A DNA stretch of 64,000 nt, taken from JACVRX01 sp963819885. GTDB taxonomy: Bacteria; Actinomycetota; Actinomycetes; Jiangellales; Jiangellaceae. Below, in pieces: positions 53,269 to 61,618 of the stretch. The stretch's first letter is position 1. The number at the start of each line of letters is the position of its first letter. The stretch covers positions 9,784 to 73,783 of the forward strand of contig CAWFXV010000008.1 in assembly GCA_963819885.1 (NCBI GenBank). The letters run 5' to 3'. The translations under genes were made by a program, and so were the position numbers. The notes beneath the pieces were generated by a model that saw only the letters and a list, made by a program, of their open reading frames with translations, ran no database searches and was not told the origin of the DNA.

Positions 53269-55134
53269 TCAGCCGAGCTCCCGATCGACATAACACCAGC
53301 GCCAGCTTTCCCCCGGCTCCGCCGAGCGCATGACCGGGTGCTCGGTCTGCTCGAAATGCCGGCGGGCGTGACGGCGCGGCGACGAGTCGCAGCAGCCGGT
53401 GTGGCCGCAGTCGAGGCAGGCGCGCAGGTGGACCCAGTCGTGGCGGCCTTCGGCGACACAGCCCTCGCATTCCGCTGACCGAGGCTCGAGCAGCACCGAC
53501 GCGTTTCGCAAATGTCGGCAGCGCGGCTGGGACAGCTCGCGGGTCGGCAGTTCGGTCTCCTCGCTCGGCCGGTCGACCTCGACCCGACGAACCAGTAGCG
53601 CCTGCTCCAAGTCCAGCTCGGCCTGGACTCTGCGCAAGACGTCGTCGTCGAGGTCGCCGGAATCCCGCAGTCGAACGAAGACCTCCCGTTCAGCGCTGAG
53701 CATGTCGTTGCGCAGTCGGAGGTATACCCGGCTCGGCGGCTCGCCGCCGTCGGTCCGGCCGAGCCGCTCCCAGGCCAGGAGACTGCGACGTTCGGCGTCG
53801 GTCCGCAGTTTGACCACCATCTCCGGCGGCAGGTCCTGCTCGGCGGCGAGCACGTCGAGCCGGCGAACAGCTGCGTCGACGGCTTCCTCTTGCGCATTGG
53901 CAATCGCCAGCGCATCCAGTCTGGGGTCGGGCGGACGAACGCCAACCAGGCGGATGACGGCCGGCAGCGTCAGCCCTTGCAATCCGAGTGTGCCCAGGAT
54001 CACGACGATGGCGATCAGCAGTGCCAGATCGCGGTTCGGGAAACCCAGCGGCAACGACTGGGCCGCCGCCAACGACACGACTCCCCGCATGCCGGCCCAG
54101 GAGACGACTGCGACGTCCGACCACGCTGGCCGGCCGAGGCCAAACCAGGGCACCACCCGCGCGAGGAGCACCCCGCTCACGATCCAGAGCGGACGAGCCA
54201 GGATGACGGCCGCGAGGGTGACCGCGCAGACGGCGAGGACCGTCCCGGCAGGTTCGTCGACGTTGCCGATGATCGCGGGCAATTGCAGACCGATGAGCGC
54301 GAAGACGGCACCCTCGAGGATGAACTGGGTGCTCTTCCAGATCGCCTCGTCGGTCAGCCGTGCATCGGGACCCTGCTCCACGGCGGATCGGTGGCCGAGG
54401 ATCAGGCCCATCACGACGACCGCGATCACTCCCGACCCGCCAATCGCCTCTGCCGCCAGATAGGCCGCGAACGGCGCAGCCACCGACAAGGCGACGCCGG
54501 ACAGGGTGTCGATGCCGCGGCGACGGACCCAACCGAGGGCCAGGGCGCCCGCAATGCCGACTGCTACGCCGCCGACCACCGCGATCGAGAAGTCCGCAGC
54601 CACCTGCCAGCCGGTGACCATGCCGGTGGTCGCAGCCGCGACCGCGACTCCGAGGGTGGTCAGCGCAGTGGCGTCGTCGAACAGACTCTCTCCCTCGAGG
54701 ATGGTGACGGTGCGTCGCGGCATGCCGGTCCGCCTGGCGACAGCCGTGGCGGCGACCGCATCCGGCGGCGCCACGATCGCGCCCACAGCGAACGCCGCTG
54801 CCAGCGAGATACCCGGCAGCACGGGGACGATGGCAAGCGCGACTGCCGCTGCTGTGAACAGGACGAGGCCGACCGCGAGCACCAGAACAGATCCGCGGAC
54901 CTGACGAAGCCCGACGTACGACGAGCCAAGCGCTGCCGCGAACAACAACGGCGGCAGCAGCACGAACAAGACGACGTCGGGGTCGATCTCCACGGCCGGC
55001 ATTCCCGGTACCGCGGCCACGGCCAGCCCCGCGAGGACAAGCAGCACTGCCGCCGGTATCCGGAGCGCGACGGCGAGCCGTGAGACGGCCACCACACCGA
55101 CGACCAGAACGACGAGCAGGGCGACGTCGTGCAT
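53269..55134 (-). CDS. CPA1 Na+/H+ antiporter with C-terminal UBP-type zinc finger
   Basis: 621 residues from ATG 55134; the longer upstream frame is not protein-like. Twelve or so helices with LLPPLLFAAAL, AIVAPPDAVAATAVARRTGM and ILEGESLFDDATALTTLGVA, the ion-binding DD site. A soluble helical region (410-545) precedes a UBP-type zinc finger (about 550-621): CRHL, CEGC, LRACLDCGHTGCCD, HARRHFEQTEHPVM. The finger is a eukaryote-like ubiquitin-binding fold found in some bacterial redox and antiporter proteins. Its job here is unknown. Confidence 0.88.
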   Translation of the reverse strand: MHDVALLVVLVVGVVAVSRLAVALRIPAAVLLVLAGLAVAAVPGMPAVEIDPDVVLFVLLPPLLFAAALGSSYVGLRQVRGSVLVLAVGLVLFTAAAVALAIVPVLPGISLAAAFAVGAIVAPPDAVAATAVARRTGMPRRTVTILEGESLFDDATALTTLGVAVAAATTGMVTGWQVAADFSIAVVGGVAVGIAGALALGWVRRRGIDTLSGVALSVAAPFAAYLAAEAIGGSGVIAVVVMGLILGHRSAVEQGPDARLTDEAIWKSTQFILEGAVFALIGLQLPAIIGNVDEPAGTVLAVCAVTLAAVILARPLWIVSGVLLARVVPWFGLGRPAWSDVAVVSWAGMRGVVSLAAAQSLPLGFPNRDLALLIAIVVILGTLGLQGLTLPAVIRLVGVRPPDPRLDALAIANAQEEAVDAAVRRLDVLAAEQDLPPEMVVKLRTDAERRSLLAWERLGRTDGGEPPSRVYLRLRNDMLSAEREVFVRLRDSGDLDDDVLRRVQAELDLEQALLVRRVEVDRPSEETELPTRELSQPRCRHLRNASVLLEPRSAECEGCVAEGRHDWVHLRACLDCGHTGCCDSSPRRHARRHFEQTEHPVMRSAEPGESWRWCYVDRELG

Positions 55135-55231
55135 CGTTTCATCCTGCCCGGGTCGCAGTGGAGCTTCGTGGGCGCCTGCCACGGAGTGCCTGCGACGTCG
55201 GATCGCCGGGTGGGCGTAACCTTCCAGTTCC

Positions 55232-55753
55232 GTGGCATTCCGCGACCGACTCGACCGGGTGTGGCCGTCATTGGTGGCCTTGCTCGGTACGGTCGCGGTC
55301 GTCTTCGGGCTGCTCGCCGTGTTCGGCAACGACGGCGAGCCTTCCGGCGGCGACGACGCTGCGGCGGCCGACACCGGCACAGCCGCGCCAACGACGTCAG
55401 CGCAAGGCACGGCCCCGGCGCCAGAAACACCGTCCGCGCCGGTCACTGCCCCGCCCGAGCTGCGGGCAGAGGTCGGCATCCTCAATGGCACCGACGTGTC
55501 GGGTCTCGCGGCTCAGGCTCAGGAGGTTCTCGAGGCAGGCGGCTGGCCGGTGCCGGCGACTGACACCTTTACCGGTGACATCGCCGTGACGACCGTCTAC
55601 TTCCCACCAGGTGAAGAGGAGTCCGCGCAGGCGCTCGCTGCGCAGTTCCCGGAGATCCAGGCAGTCGAGCCGACGATCCCGGGGCTGACCTCGAGTCGGC
55701 TGGTGCTCATCCTGGCTGATGACTACGCGCAGGCGGTCGAAGCCGGCGGGTGA
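55232..55753 (+). CDS. LytR_C-domain protein
   Basis: 173 residues, GTG 55232. One N-terminal helix (13-32), an Ala/Pro/Thr linker (40-75) and a LytR C-terminal domain: LRAEVGILNGTDVSGLAAQA then TVYFPPGEEESAQALAAQFP. Envelope protein, probably cell-wall related. Its stop overlaps the otsB start (GTGA). Confidence 0.85.
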   Translation: MAFRDRLDRVWPSLVALLGTVAVVFGLLAVFGNDGEPSGGDDAAAADTGTAAPTTSAQGTAPAPETPSAPVTAPPELRAEVGILNGTDVSGLAAQAQEVLEAGGWPVPATDTFTGDIAVTTVYFPPGEEESAQALAAQFPEIQAVEPTIPGLTSSRLVLILADDYAQAVEAGG

Positions 55754-56559
55754 GCGTTCTGCCGAATCCCCGGACACCAGCCGGTCGAGCGGCGCTCGCC
55801 GCCGTCATCGCCGATCCCGGACGAGCTCTGGTCGCGCTCGACTATGACGGGACGGTTGCGCCCATCGTGGATCGCCCGGAGGACGCTGTCGCTCATCCAC
55901 GGGCCGCCGCAGCGCTGCGGGCGGTAGCCCGTGCAGGTGCCCAGGTGGCGATCGTCACCGGGCGGCCCGCAGGAGACGCAGTTCGGCTCGGTGGATTCGC
56001 CGACGTTCCGGGGCTAGTGGTGCTCGGGCACTACGGCCTCGACCGGTGGAGCGACGGCCGGGTCGTCGCGCCGCATCCGCACCCCGGCGTTGCGGCCGCT
56101 CGCCGGGCCGTGGCGGCCCTGGTGGCCGACGGCCCGGCCGGGCTCGCTCTGGAGGACAAGGGTCATGCGGTGGCGTTGCATTCCCGCCGGGCCGCCGATC
56201 CGGGGGGTGCACTCGCCGTGCTCCGCCCCCAGGTGGAACAGCTGGCCGCCGAGACCGGGCTGGTCGTGACGCCGGGGCGCTACGTCCTCGAACTGCGGCC
56301 GCCGGACACCGACAAGGGCGCTGCACTCCGCAGGCTGGCCGCCGAGCAGCAGACGACGTCAGTGGTATTCATCGGGGACGATGTGGGCGATCTCGCGGCC
56401 GTGCGAGCAGTGCGAGAGATGGACGTCGCCGGCTTGGTGGTGTGCAGCGATTCGGTCGAGTCGCCACCGGAACTTCGAGAACAGGCAGATCTCGTGGTGC
56501 CCGGACCGCCCGGAGTGGTGTCGTTTCTGGAGTCGCTGGCCCAGATGATCGTTTCTTGA
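55750..56559 (+). CDS. otsB: Trehalose-6-phosphate phosphatase
   Basis: 269 residues, GTG 55750. HAD superfamily: catalytic ALDYDGTVAPIV (D-x-D-G-T), IVTGRPAGD, KG..LR (DTDKGAALRRLA) and the final VFIGDDVGD with the acidic metal site. Removes phosphate from trehalose-6-phosphate made by OtsA (51402-52799). Coupled to the LytR_C gene. Confidence 0.92.
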   Translation: MSVLPNPRTPAGRAALAAVIADPGRALVALDYDGTVAPIVDRPEDAVAHPRAAAALRAVARAGAQVAIVTGRPAGDAVRLGGFADVPGLVVLGHYGLDRWSDGRVVAPHPHPGVAAARRAVAALVADGPAGLALEDKGHAVALHSRRAADPGGALAVLRPQVEQLAAETGLVVTPGRYVLELRPPDTDKGAALRRLAAEQQTTSVVFIGDDVGDLAAVRAVREMDVAGLVVCSDSVESPPELREQADLVVPGPPGVVSFLESLAQMIVS

Positions 56560-56598
56560 TACTTCACGATCGGTCCCGTACCTGGGACGCTGGCCCGC

Positions 56599-57345
56599 AT
56601 GTGTTACGGAGACGACGCCCTTCCTCCCGATCCGCCCGTGACCGGAGTCGTAGGTGACCACGGCGAGCTGTTCCTGCTCTCCGCGGATGGCACCGAGTTC
56701 GCCGCGTATTACGCCTACCCGCAAGCCCGTGCCCGGTCCGCGGTCGTGGTCATGCCCGACGTTCGAGGGCTCCATCGCTTCTACCAGGAACTGGCCGAGC
56801 GGTTCGCCGCGGCCGGCTTGCTCGCCATTGCCATCGACTACTACGGCAGGACGACCGAAATCGGTTCGCCCCGGAGTGACAGTTTTCCGTTTCGCCAACA
56901 CGCCGACCAGCTGGAACCGGCACAGGTGACCCAAGACGTCCGCGCTGCTGTGGCGTGGCTGCGGGGGGACCGCGACCACGACGTCGAGTCCGTATTTACC
57001 GTGGGCTTCTGCCTCGGCGGAGCGATGTCCTGGCGACAATCTGCCGCGGATCACGGGCTCGCCGGGTGCATCGGGTTCTACGGACGGCCGTCCCGGGTCA
57101 TGGATCAGATCGGATCCCTGCGAGCGCCGTTGCTCCTCCTCGGGGCCGGCCGAGACGATGGCATTCCAGTCGACGAATTCGAGCAGTTTGCTGAGCAGGT
57201 TCAGGCGACCGGGGTCGACGCCGAGCTGCACGTGTATCCCGACGCCCCGCACAGCTTCTTCGACCGGACAGCCGAGAGTTACCAGCAGGAATGCGACGAC
57301 GCCTGGCGGCGTGTTTTTGCGTTCATCGACCGGCACAGCGGGTAG
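56599..57345 (+). CDS. Dienelactone hydrolase-family protein
   Basis: 248 residues from ATG 56599. Alpha/beta hydrolase with Cys nucleophile: VGFCLGGAMSW (G-x-C-x-G-G), acid GAGRDDGIP, His in DAPHSFFD. Hydrolyses enol-lactones or similar esters. Cytosolic. Confidence 0.9.
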   Translation: MCYGDDALPPDPPVTGVVGDHGELFLLSADGTEFAAYYAYPQARARSAVVVMPDVRGLHRFYQELAERFAAAGLLAIAIDYYGRTTEIGSPRSDSFPFRQHADQLEPAQVTQDVRAAVAWLRGDRDHDVESVFTVGFCLGGAMSWRQSAADHGLAGCIGFYGRPSRVMDQIGSLRAPLLLLGAGRDDGIPVDEFEQFAEQVQATGVDAELHVYPDAPHSFFDRTAESYQQECDDAWRRVFAFIDRHSG

Positions 57346-57368
57346 CCGCGCGGCTGCGCAGGAGCCCG

Positions 57369-57812
57369 CTAGAACCGGCCCGACCCGCCCCGTCGGAACA
57401 CTCGCCGCATCGGCCGTTCGTGGTAGCCGCCGTCGGCGAGTCCCGCCCGCCGTTCGAAGACGTTACGGGACGCCGGGTCGCCGGTGCAGACCCACGACCA
57501 GCCGGCGGCCAACGCGTAGAGGGGCCACATGACTGGCCCGATGCACACGGCGTACTGACTCGCGTGCCGCGCCTCGTGCGTCAGCAGCGTCGGTCGTCGC
57601 TCGAGTACCGACTCGTCACCGCGCAGTAGCACGACGTTGCCGACCGTGAAGGCCGAATTGCTCGGGAGCGCCAGGCCATAACCGTAAGCGAGCAGGAGTC
57701 CGTCTGGACCCGGGGCGAGCCGAGCGCGAGCCACGCGAGCGATGAGCAGCCCGATCGGCGTCGACAGGTTGATCAGATTGACCACCTGCCGGACCCGCTG
57801 CGCTGGCGTCAC
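57369..57812 (-). CDS. Hypothetical protein with HEARH motif
   Basis: 147 residues from a GTG at 57812. Contains LLTHEARHASQYA, an HExxH-like metal site, and one or two hydrophobic stretches (CIGPVMWPLYALAAGWSW). Reminiscent of small actinobacterial proteins with a zincin-like signature; activity unproved. Convergent with the dienelactone hydrolase gene. Confidence 0.65.
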   Translation of the reverse strand: MTPAQRVRQVVNLINLSTPIGLLIARVARARLAPGPDGLLLAYGYGLALPSNSAFTVGNVVLLRGDESVLERRPTLLTHEARHASQYAVCIGPVMWPLYALAAGWSWVCTGDPASRNVFERRAGLADGGYHERPMRRVFRRGGSGRF

Positions 57813-57939
57813 GGCGGCTATCCTGCCGTGCGCTTGATCGTGGCATAAGACCCAATGTCCAGGATGCAGAACACCCGTCTCGCATAGCGGACGACGGGGT
57901 TACGGGACGGTATCGCCTGCGTAGGGTCTAGCGGAAGAA

Positions 57940-58043
57940 CTCATCCAGAGGGGCAGAGGGACCGGCCCGACGAAGCCCCGGCAACCCGCCCGGTTCACCG
58001 GGTCAGGTGCCAACTCCGGCCCGCCCGGCGCGGGAAAGATGAG
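57940..58043 (+). promoter_or_regulatory. SAM riboswitch (S-box, SAM-I type)
   Basis: Conserved SAM-I landmarks in order: P1 5' strand CTCATC (57940-57945), CAGAGGGGCAGAGGGACCGG, GAAGCCCCGGCAACC, a P3-like GC hairpin, GGTGCCAA, and AAAGATGAG closing P1 (58038-58043). The 3' P1 strand GATGAG merges into GAGGAGG, the ribosome site of the next gene (start 58052). Folding with SAM should hide that site, so control is probably translational. SAM binding normally turns methionine/sulfur genes off. Confidence 0.93.
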
Positions 58044-58051
58044 GAGGACCG

Positions 58052-59326
58052 ATGCCCGGCACGGCAGCTGCACCCAGTCTGGCGAGGACAGCCGCGCAAC
58101 CCGATTTGGGGGCGGCCACACACCTGTCATGTCGTGAATGCGGGGCAACGTCGCCGCTGGGCGCGTTCTACGCCTGTGCTGACTGCTTCGGGCCGCTCGA
58201 GGTCGGCTACGACTTCGGTCCGGTGTCTCGCGAGCGGATCGCGGCCGGCCCGAAATCCATCTGGCGTTATCGCGACCTGCTGCCGGTTCCGGCGAAGGTC
58301 GAGGACACCCCGAACACCGATCCCGGCTGGACGCGCCTGCTGCGTGCGGACCGGCTCGGTCGAGAACTCGGCATCAAGACGCTGTGGGTCAAGGACGACT
58401 CGGGCAACCCCACCCACTCGTTCAAGGACCGTGTCGTTGCGGTCGCGCTGGCCGCTGCGCGTCAGCTCGGCTTCACGGTTCTGGCCTGCCCGTCTACCGG
58501 CAACCTCGCGAACGCCGTCGCCGCCGCGTCGGCTCGGGCCGGCATCCGGTCGTTCGTGTTCATCCCGCGCGACTTGGAGCAGCAGAAGATCGTCACGACC
58601 GCGGTCTACGGCACGACGCTCGTCGCGGTGGAGGGAACCTACGACGACGTGAACCGGCTGGCGTCGGAGCTGGCGGGCGAACATGCCGACTGGGCCTTCG
58701 TCAACGTCAACGTGCGCCCGTACTACGCCGAGGGGTCCAAGACGCTGGGCTACGAGGTTGCCGAACAGCTTGGCTGGCGGTTACCTCGTCAGGTCGTGAT
58801 CCCGGTCGCCAGCGGTGCCCAACTGGTCAAGGTGGACAAGGCGTTTCGCGAACTGGTGGCCTTGGGCCTGGCCGACGGAGAGGCGCCACGCATCTTCGGT
58901 GCCCAGGCTGCCGGCTGCGCGCCGGTTGCGGCCGCGTTCAAGGCCGGGAGCGACGTCGTGCGGCCCGTCCGGCCGTCGACGATCGCCAAGTCGCTCGCGA
59001 TCGGCAACCCCGCCGACGGACCCTATGTGCTCGACGTCACGCGCCGCACCGGTGGAGCGGTGGAGGATGTCACCGACGAGGAGGTCGTGGACGGGATCCG
59101 GTTGTTGGCCGAGACCGAAGGAGTGTTCGCGGAGACGGCGGGCGGCGTCACCGTCGCCGTGCTCGCGAAACTCATCCGTACCGGGTTACTCGACCCTGAC
59201 GCCGAGACGGTCGTGTTCAACACCGGCGACGGCCTGAAGACCCTCGATGCGGTGTCGTCGGCCGTCGGCCCGGTCGGCACGATCGGGCCGTCCACCGACG
59301 AGTTCGATGCCCTGGGGGTGGCATGA
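58052..59326 (+). CDS. Threonine synthase-like PLP enzyme (ThrC / MetM-like)
   Basis: 424 residues from ATG 58052. N-terminal CREC..CADC pair (about 27-48) as in many ThrC; the PLP lysine is in NPTHSFKDRV; CPSTGNLANA and VFNTGDGLK are the phosphate and PLP loops. Fold type II PLP family using O-phospho-L-homoserine. ThrC makes threonine, but the SAM riboswitch upstream and the ThiS-like carrier coupled downstream point to sulfur incorporation into homocysteine. I recall a Streptomyces homocysteine synthase (MetM) of this type working with a sulfur carrier (MetO); this should be verified. Confidence 0.88.
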   Translation: MPGTAAAPSLARTAAQPDLGAATHLSCRECGATSPLGAFYACADCFGPLEVGYDFGPVSRERIAAGPKSIWRYRDLLPVPAKVEDTPNTDPGWTRLLRADRLGRELGIKTLWVKDDSGNPTHSFKDRVVAVALAAARQLGFTVLACPSTGNLANAVAAASARAGIRSFVFIPRDLEQQKIVTTAVYGTTLVAVEGTYDDVNRLASELAGEHADWAFVNVNVRPYYAEGSKTLGYEVAEQLGWRLPRQVVIPVASGAQLVKVDKAFRELVALGLADGEAPRIFGAQAAGCAPVAAAFKAGSDVVRPVRPSTIAKSLAIGNPADGPYVLDVTRRTGGAVEDVTDEEVVDGIRLLAETEGVFAETAGGVTVAVLAKLIRTGLLDPDAETVVFNTGDGLKTLDAVSSAVGPVGTIGPSTDEFDALGVA

Positions 59327-59616
59327 CGATGAGTACGATCGCGGTGCGGGTTCCCACCATCTTGCGCACGTACACCAGCGGTGTGTCCGACGTCTCGGTC
59401 TCGGTGGGGGACGAGGCGACGCTGTCTGATGTCGTCGCCGCCCTCGATGCCACGTACCCGGGAATCGGTGGGCGAGTGCTGGACGACTCCGGCCAGATCC
59501 GCCGCTTCGTCAATGTCTACGTCGACGACGACGACGTCCGGTTCGCCTCCGGGCTGCAGACGCCGACGCCGGACGGCACGCGGGTGTCGGTGATCCCCGC
59601 CGTGGCCGGCGGCTGA
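59323..59616 (+). CDS. MoaD/ThiS-like sulfur carrier protein
   Basis: 97 residues from ATG 59323, overlapping the upstream stop (ATGA). Ubiquitin-like fold (VRVPTILRTYTSG, DVVAALDATYPGI, VYVDDDDVRF) ending VIPAVAGG, the C-terminal Gly-Gly that is thiocarboxylated in MoaD, ThiS and CysO. The coupling to the PLP enzyme suggests it delivers sulfide to that enzyme. Confidence 0.88.
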   Translation: MTMSTIAVRVPTILRTYTSGVSDVSVSVGDEATLSDVVAALDATYPGIGGRVLDDSGQIRRFVNVYVDDDDVRFASGLQTPTPDGTRVSVIPAVAGG

Positions 59617-59692
59617 GCACGGCCGCGGTGACGCGTCGGCGCAGCGGAGGCGGGTCGGAGACCGCCGCGGGGCGCTCGGGAACCGACACCTA

Positions 59693-59720
59693 TTGAGGCT
59701 CTCGGCGGGTTGTGTAAGGT
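59693..59720 (+). promoter_or_regulatory. Predicted promoter of the cold-shock gene
   Basis: TTGAGG (59693-59698), 16-base spacer, TAAGGT (59715-59720). Transcription from about 59727 would give a leader near 95 bases, the kind of long leader typical for cold-shock mRNAs. Confidence 0.45.
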
Positions 59721-59820
59721 CTGCACTGGTCGGCGCAAGACCCCCCGGGGGGGCGGTGGAGCGAGTACGACCCGGGCCCCGAAAACGGGCCCGACATCCG
59801 CCCCGGCACGAGGAGAGGTA

Positions 59821-60021
59821 ATGGCTCAGGGCACCGTGAAGTGGTTCAACTCCGAGAAGGGATACGGCTTCATCGCCGTAGACGGCGGACAGGACCTCTT
59901 CGTTCACTACACCGCGATCGACATGGAGGGCTACCGCAGCCTCGAGGATGGCCAGCGGGTCGAGTTCGAGGTCGGCCAGGGGCCCAAGGGCCCGCAGGCG
60001 GAGTCCGTCCGCGTCGTGTAA
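59821..60021 (+). CDS. Cold shock protein (CspA family)
   Basis: 66 residues from ATG 59821 with AGGAGAGG upstream. Single OB-fold with RNP1 KGYGFI and RNP2 LFVHYTAI (VFVHFSAI in most). Starts MAQGTVKWFN. Binds RNA/ssDNA and melts structure in the cold. Lies between the sulfur genes and groEL, as I recall also in Streptomyces. Confidence 0.95.
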   Translation: MAQGTVKWFNSEKGYGFIAVDGGQDLFVHYTAIDMEGYRSLEDGQRVEFEVGQGPKGPQAESVRVV

Positions 60022-60092
60022 CGCGCCCATTCGATCGTTGGCGGCCCGGTCCCGGGATCTCGGGCCGGGCCGCTGGCTGGTTGCCGTTCTTC

Positions 60093-60213
60093 CACGACGA
60101 TCTTCACGGCGGCTGACTTGAGCCGTGAAGATTGTTGTGTAGTGCCGTGCTCGCCGCCCGAGCGGGCTGGTCCTGCACGACGATCTTCACGACCGTTGAC
60201 TTGGGCCGTGAAG
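60093..60213. repeat. Two tandem hairpin-forming repeats (REP-like)
   Basis: CACGACGATCTTCACG occurs at 60093-60108 and exactly again at 60176-60191, 83 bases apart. Each is followed by a reverse copy that makes a hairpin: CTTCACGGC (60102-60110) with GCCGTGAAG (60122-60130), and CTTCACG (60185-60191) with CGTGAAG (60207-60213). They lie between the cold-shock and DCC genes. Look like extragenic palindromes. Confidence 0.8.
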
Positions 60214-60278
60214 TCGGCGTGTATTCGGCTGTCGCCACGACCGGCTGAGGCTTAGTGGGCTCGCCATACGATGGCGGC

Positions 60279-60680
60279 GTGTTGGCGAGCCGGCCCGTCC
60301 TCGTCTATGACGGGGACTGCGCCTTCTGCACGACAAGCGTCCGGTTCATCGAACGGCGCATCCCGGTATCCGCCGAGATCGTCGCCTGGCAATTCGCGGA
60401 TCTGGAGGTGCTCGGCACCACGGCCGAGCGGGCGCAGCGCGAGCTGCTGTGGGTCCACGCGCCGGGCCAGGTCGTCGGCGGCGCCGACGCCGTCGCGGCG
60501 TTGCTCGTCGAGTCCGGCGGCTGGTGGCGCCTGCTCGGCCGAGCCGCTCAGATTCCTCCGCTGCAGTGGATCGCCCGCGCGGTGTACCGCCTGGTGGCGG
60601 CGAACCGGCACCGGCTGCCAGGCGGCACGCCTGCGTGTGCGCTGCCGGCGGCTCAGCGCCCCGGCAACGTCGGACCGTGA
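60279..60680 (+). CDS. DCC1-like thiol-disulfide oxidoreductase family protein (DUF393)
   Basis: 133 residues from GTG 60279; GTG 60255 is an alternative. Begins with VLVYDGDCAFCTTSVRF, the family's D-G-D-C-x-x-C motif, and has the expected thioredoxin-like length. Its CxxC is the only Cys pair. Family function is thiol-disulfide exchange, unproved. Next to the HTTM pair, with which DUF393 proteins often occur. Confidence 0.88.
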   Translation: MLASRPVLVYDGDCAFCTTSVRFIERRIPVSAEIVAWQFADLEVLGTTAERAQRELLWVHAPGQVVGGADAVAALLVESGGWWRLLGRAAQIPPLQWIARAVYRLVAANRHRLPGGTPACALPAAQRPGNVGP

Positions 60681-60729
60681 TCCACGGAGCGTTTTAGGGC
60701 CTATGGCCCCAAGAACCATCCGTGGATCA
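60678..60729. terminator. Long inverted repeat between convergent genes (bidirectional terminator or REP)
   Basis: TGATCCACGG at 60678-60687 pairs with CCGTGGATCA at 60720-60729. An inner GGGCC-TAT-GGCCC hairpin lies between. It sits between the DCC gene (ends 60680) and the HTTM gene (ends 60761), so it could end transcription both ways; no T-run. Confidence 0.55.
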
Positions 60730-60760
60730 TGAACTGACGCCTTACCGGGCTGGGTGCGGC

Positions 60761-61618
60761 TCAGGTTCGGGTGCCGGGGCGGGCTCGGGCGCGGACACTC
60801 GCCGGCGCACCGGTGGCAGCCAGGCGCTCCAACGGAAAGAACGCCAGCCAGCAGATCACCGTCGGCAGGAAATGGATACCCAGGCTGAGATACGTCACAA
60901 GATGGAAGCTCAGGAAGAATCCGGCGGCAAGCAGCAGTGCCTTGCCGCGAAGGAACAGCACGATGGGGGATAGGAACTCGGCGATCAGCAGCATCCACTG
61001 GCTGATTCGGAGCATCCACGGATATTCGAGGATCCAGTCGATGAACTCCGTCCCGCGGCGGATGATCGCCCAGGTGAAGACCGCGCTACCGCCCCAGGCA
61101 AACGGTGCGCCGTTGCGTGACCACTTGGCGAAGGCCGACCCGACATACGTCGCGATCGTGGCGACCTGGATGCAGCGGAACGCCCACCCGCCGGCCTCGC
61201 TCGGCGTCAGGTCGCGGAACCTGGCCCGCCCGACGGTCGGCAGCACCCACAGTGCGACCAGCAGTGCCAGGTGGTCGTGGTCCACCTTGCCGAACGACAT
61301 CCCGATGATCAGCCACTCGAAGTAGCAGGCCGCGACCACCCAGCCCGCCAGCCGGGGCAGTCGGCCCGTCGCGGCGATCACGGCGCCGACCACGATGACG
61401 ACCTGCAAGGTATGGACGAGACCAGGCGACGGCTCCGGTAGCGGGAGCACTCGCGCGATGAACAACGGACGGTAGAGGTCGGCCGCGTACCCGTGCGGCA
61501 CGACGTCGTTGACCAGGACGAAGATGTCGTAGAGCAGGAACAGGTAGACGACGGTCCGGAAGATGGCGACCCGGGCCAGCGGAATCGGCGTGGTCCACCA
61601 CGCGACGATCCGTCTCAT
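60761..61618 (-). CDS. HTTM-domain (vitamin K carboxylase-like) membrane protein
   Basis: 285 residues from ATG 61618, overlapping the upstream stop (ATGA). About seven helices. HTTM features: early PLARVAIFRTVVYLFLLYD, then FGKVDHDHLALLV, FAKWSRNGAPFAWGGSAVF. HTTM is related to gamma-glutamyl carboxylase but bacterial roles are mostly unknown. Operon with the small protein upstream and probably linked to the DCC protein. Confidence 0.85.
   Translation of the reverse strand: MRRIVAWWTTPIPLARVAIFRTVVYLFLLYDIFVLVNDVVPHGYAADLYRPLFIARVLPLPEPSPGLVHTLQVVIVVGAVIAATGRLPRLAGWVVAACYFEWLIIGMSFGKVDHDHLALLVALWVLPTVGRARFRDLTPSEAGGWAFRCIQVATIATYVGSAFAKWSRNGAPFAWGGSAVFTWAIIRRGTEFIDWILEYPWMLRISQWMLLIAEFLSPIVLFLRGKALLLAAGFFLSFHLVTYLSLGIHFLPTVICWLAFFPLERLAATGAPASVRARARPGTRT

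Noticed and set aside
59323..59616. MoaD as part of molybdopterin synthesis for the FdhF-like enzyme
   Set aside because: No moa/moe genes are nearby and it is coupled to a SAM-riboswitch PLP enzyme, so a sulfur carrier for amino acid synthesis fits better.
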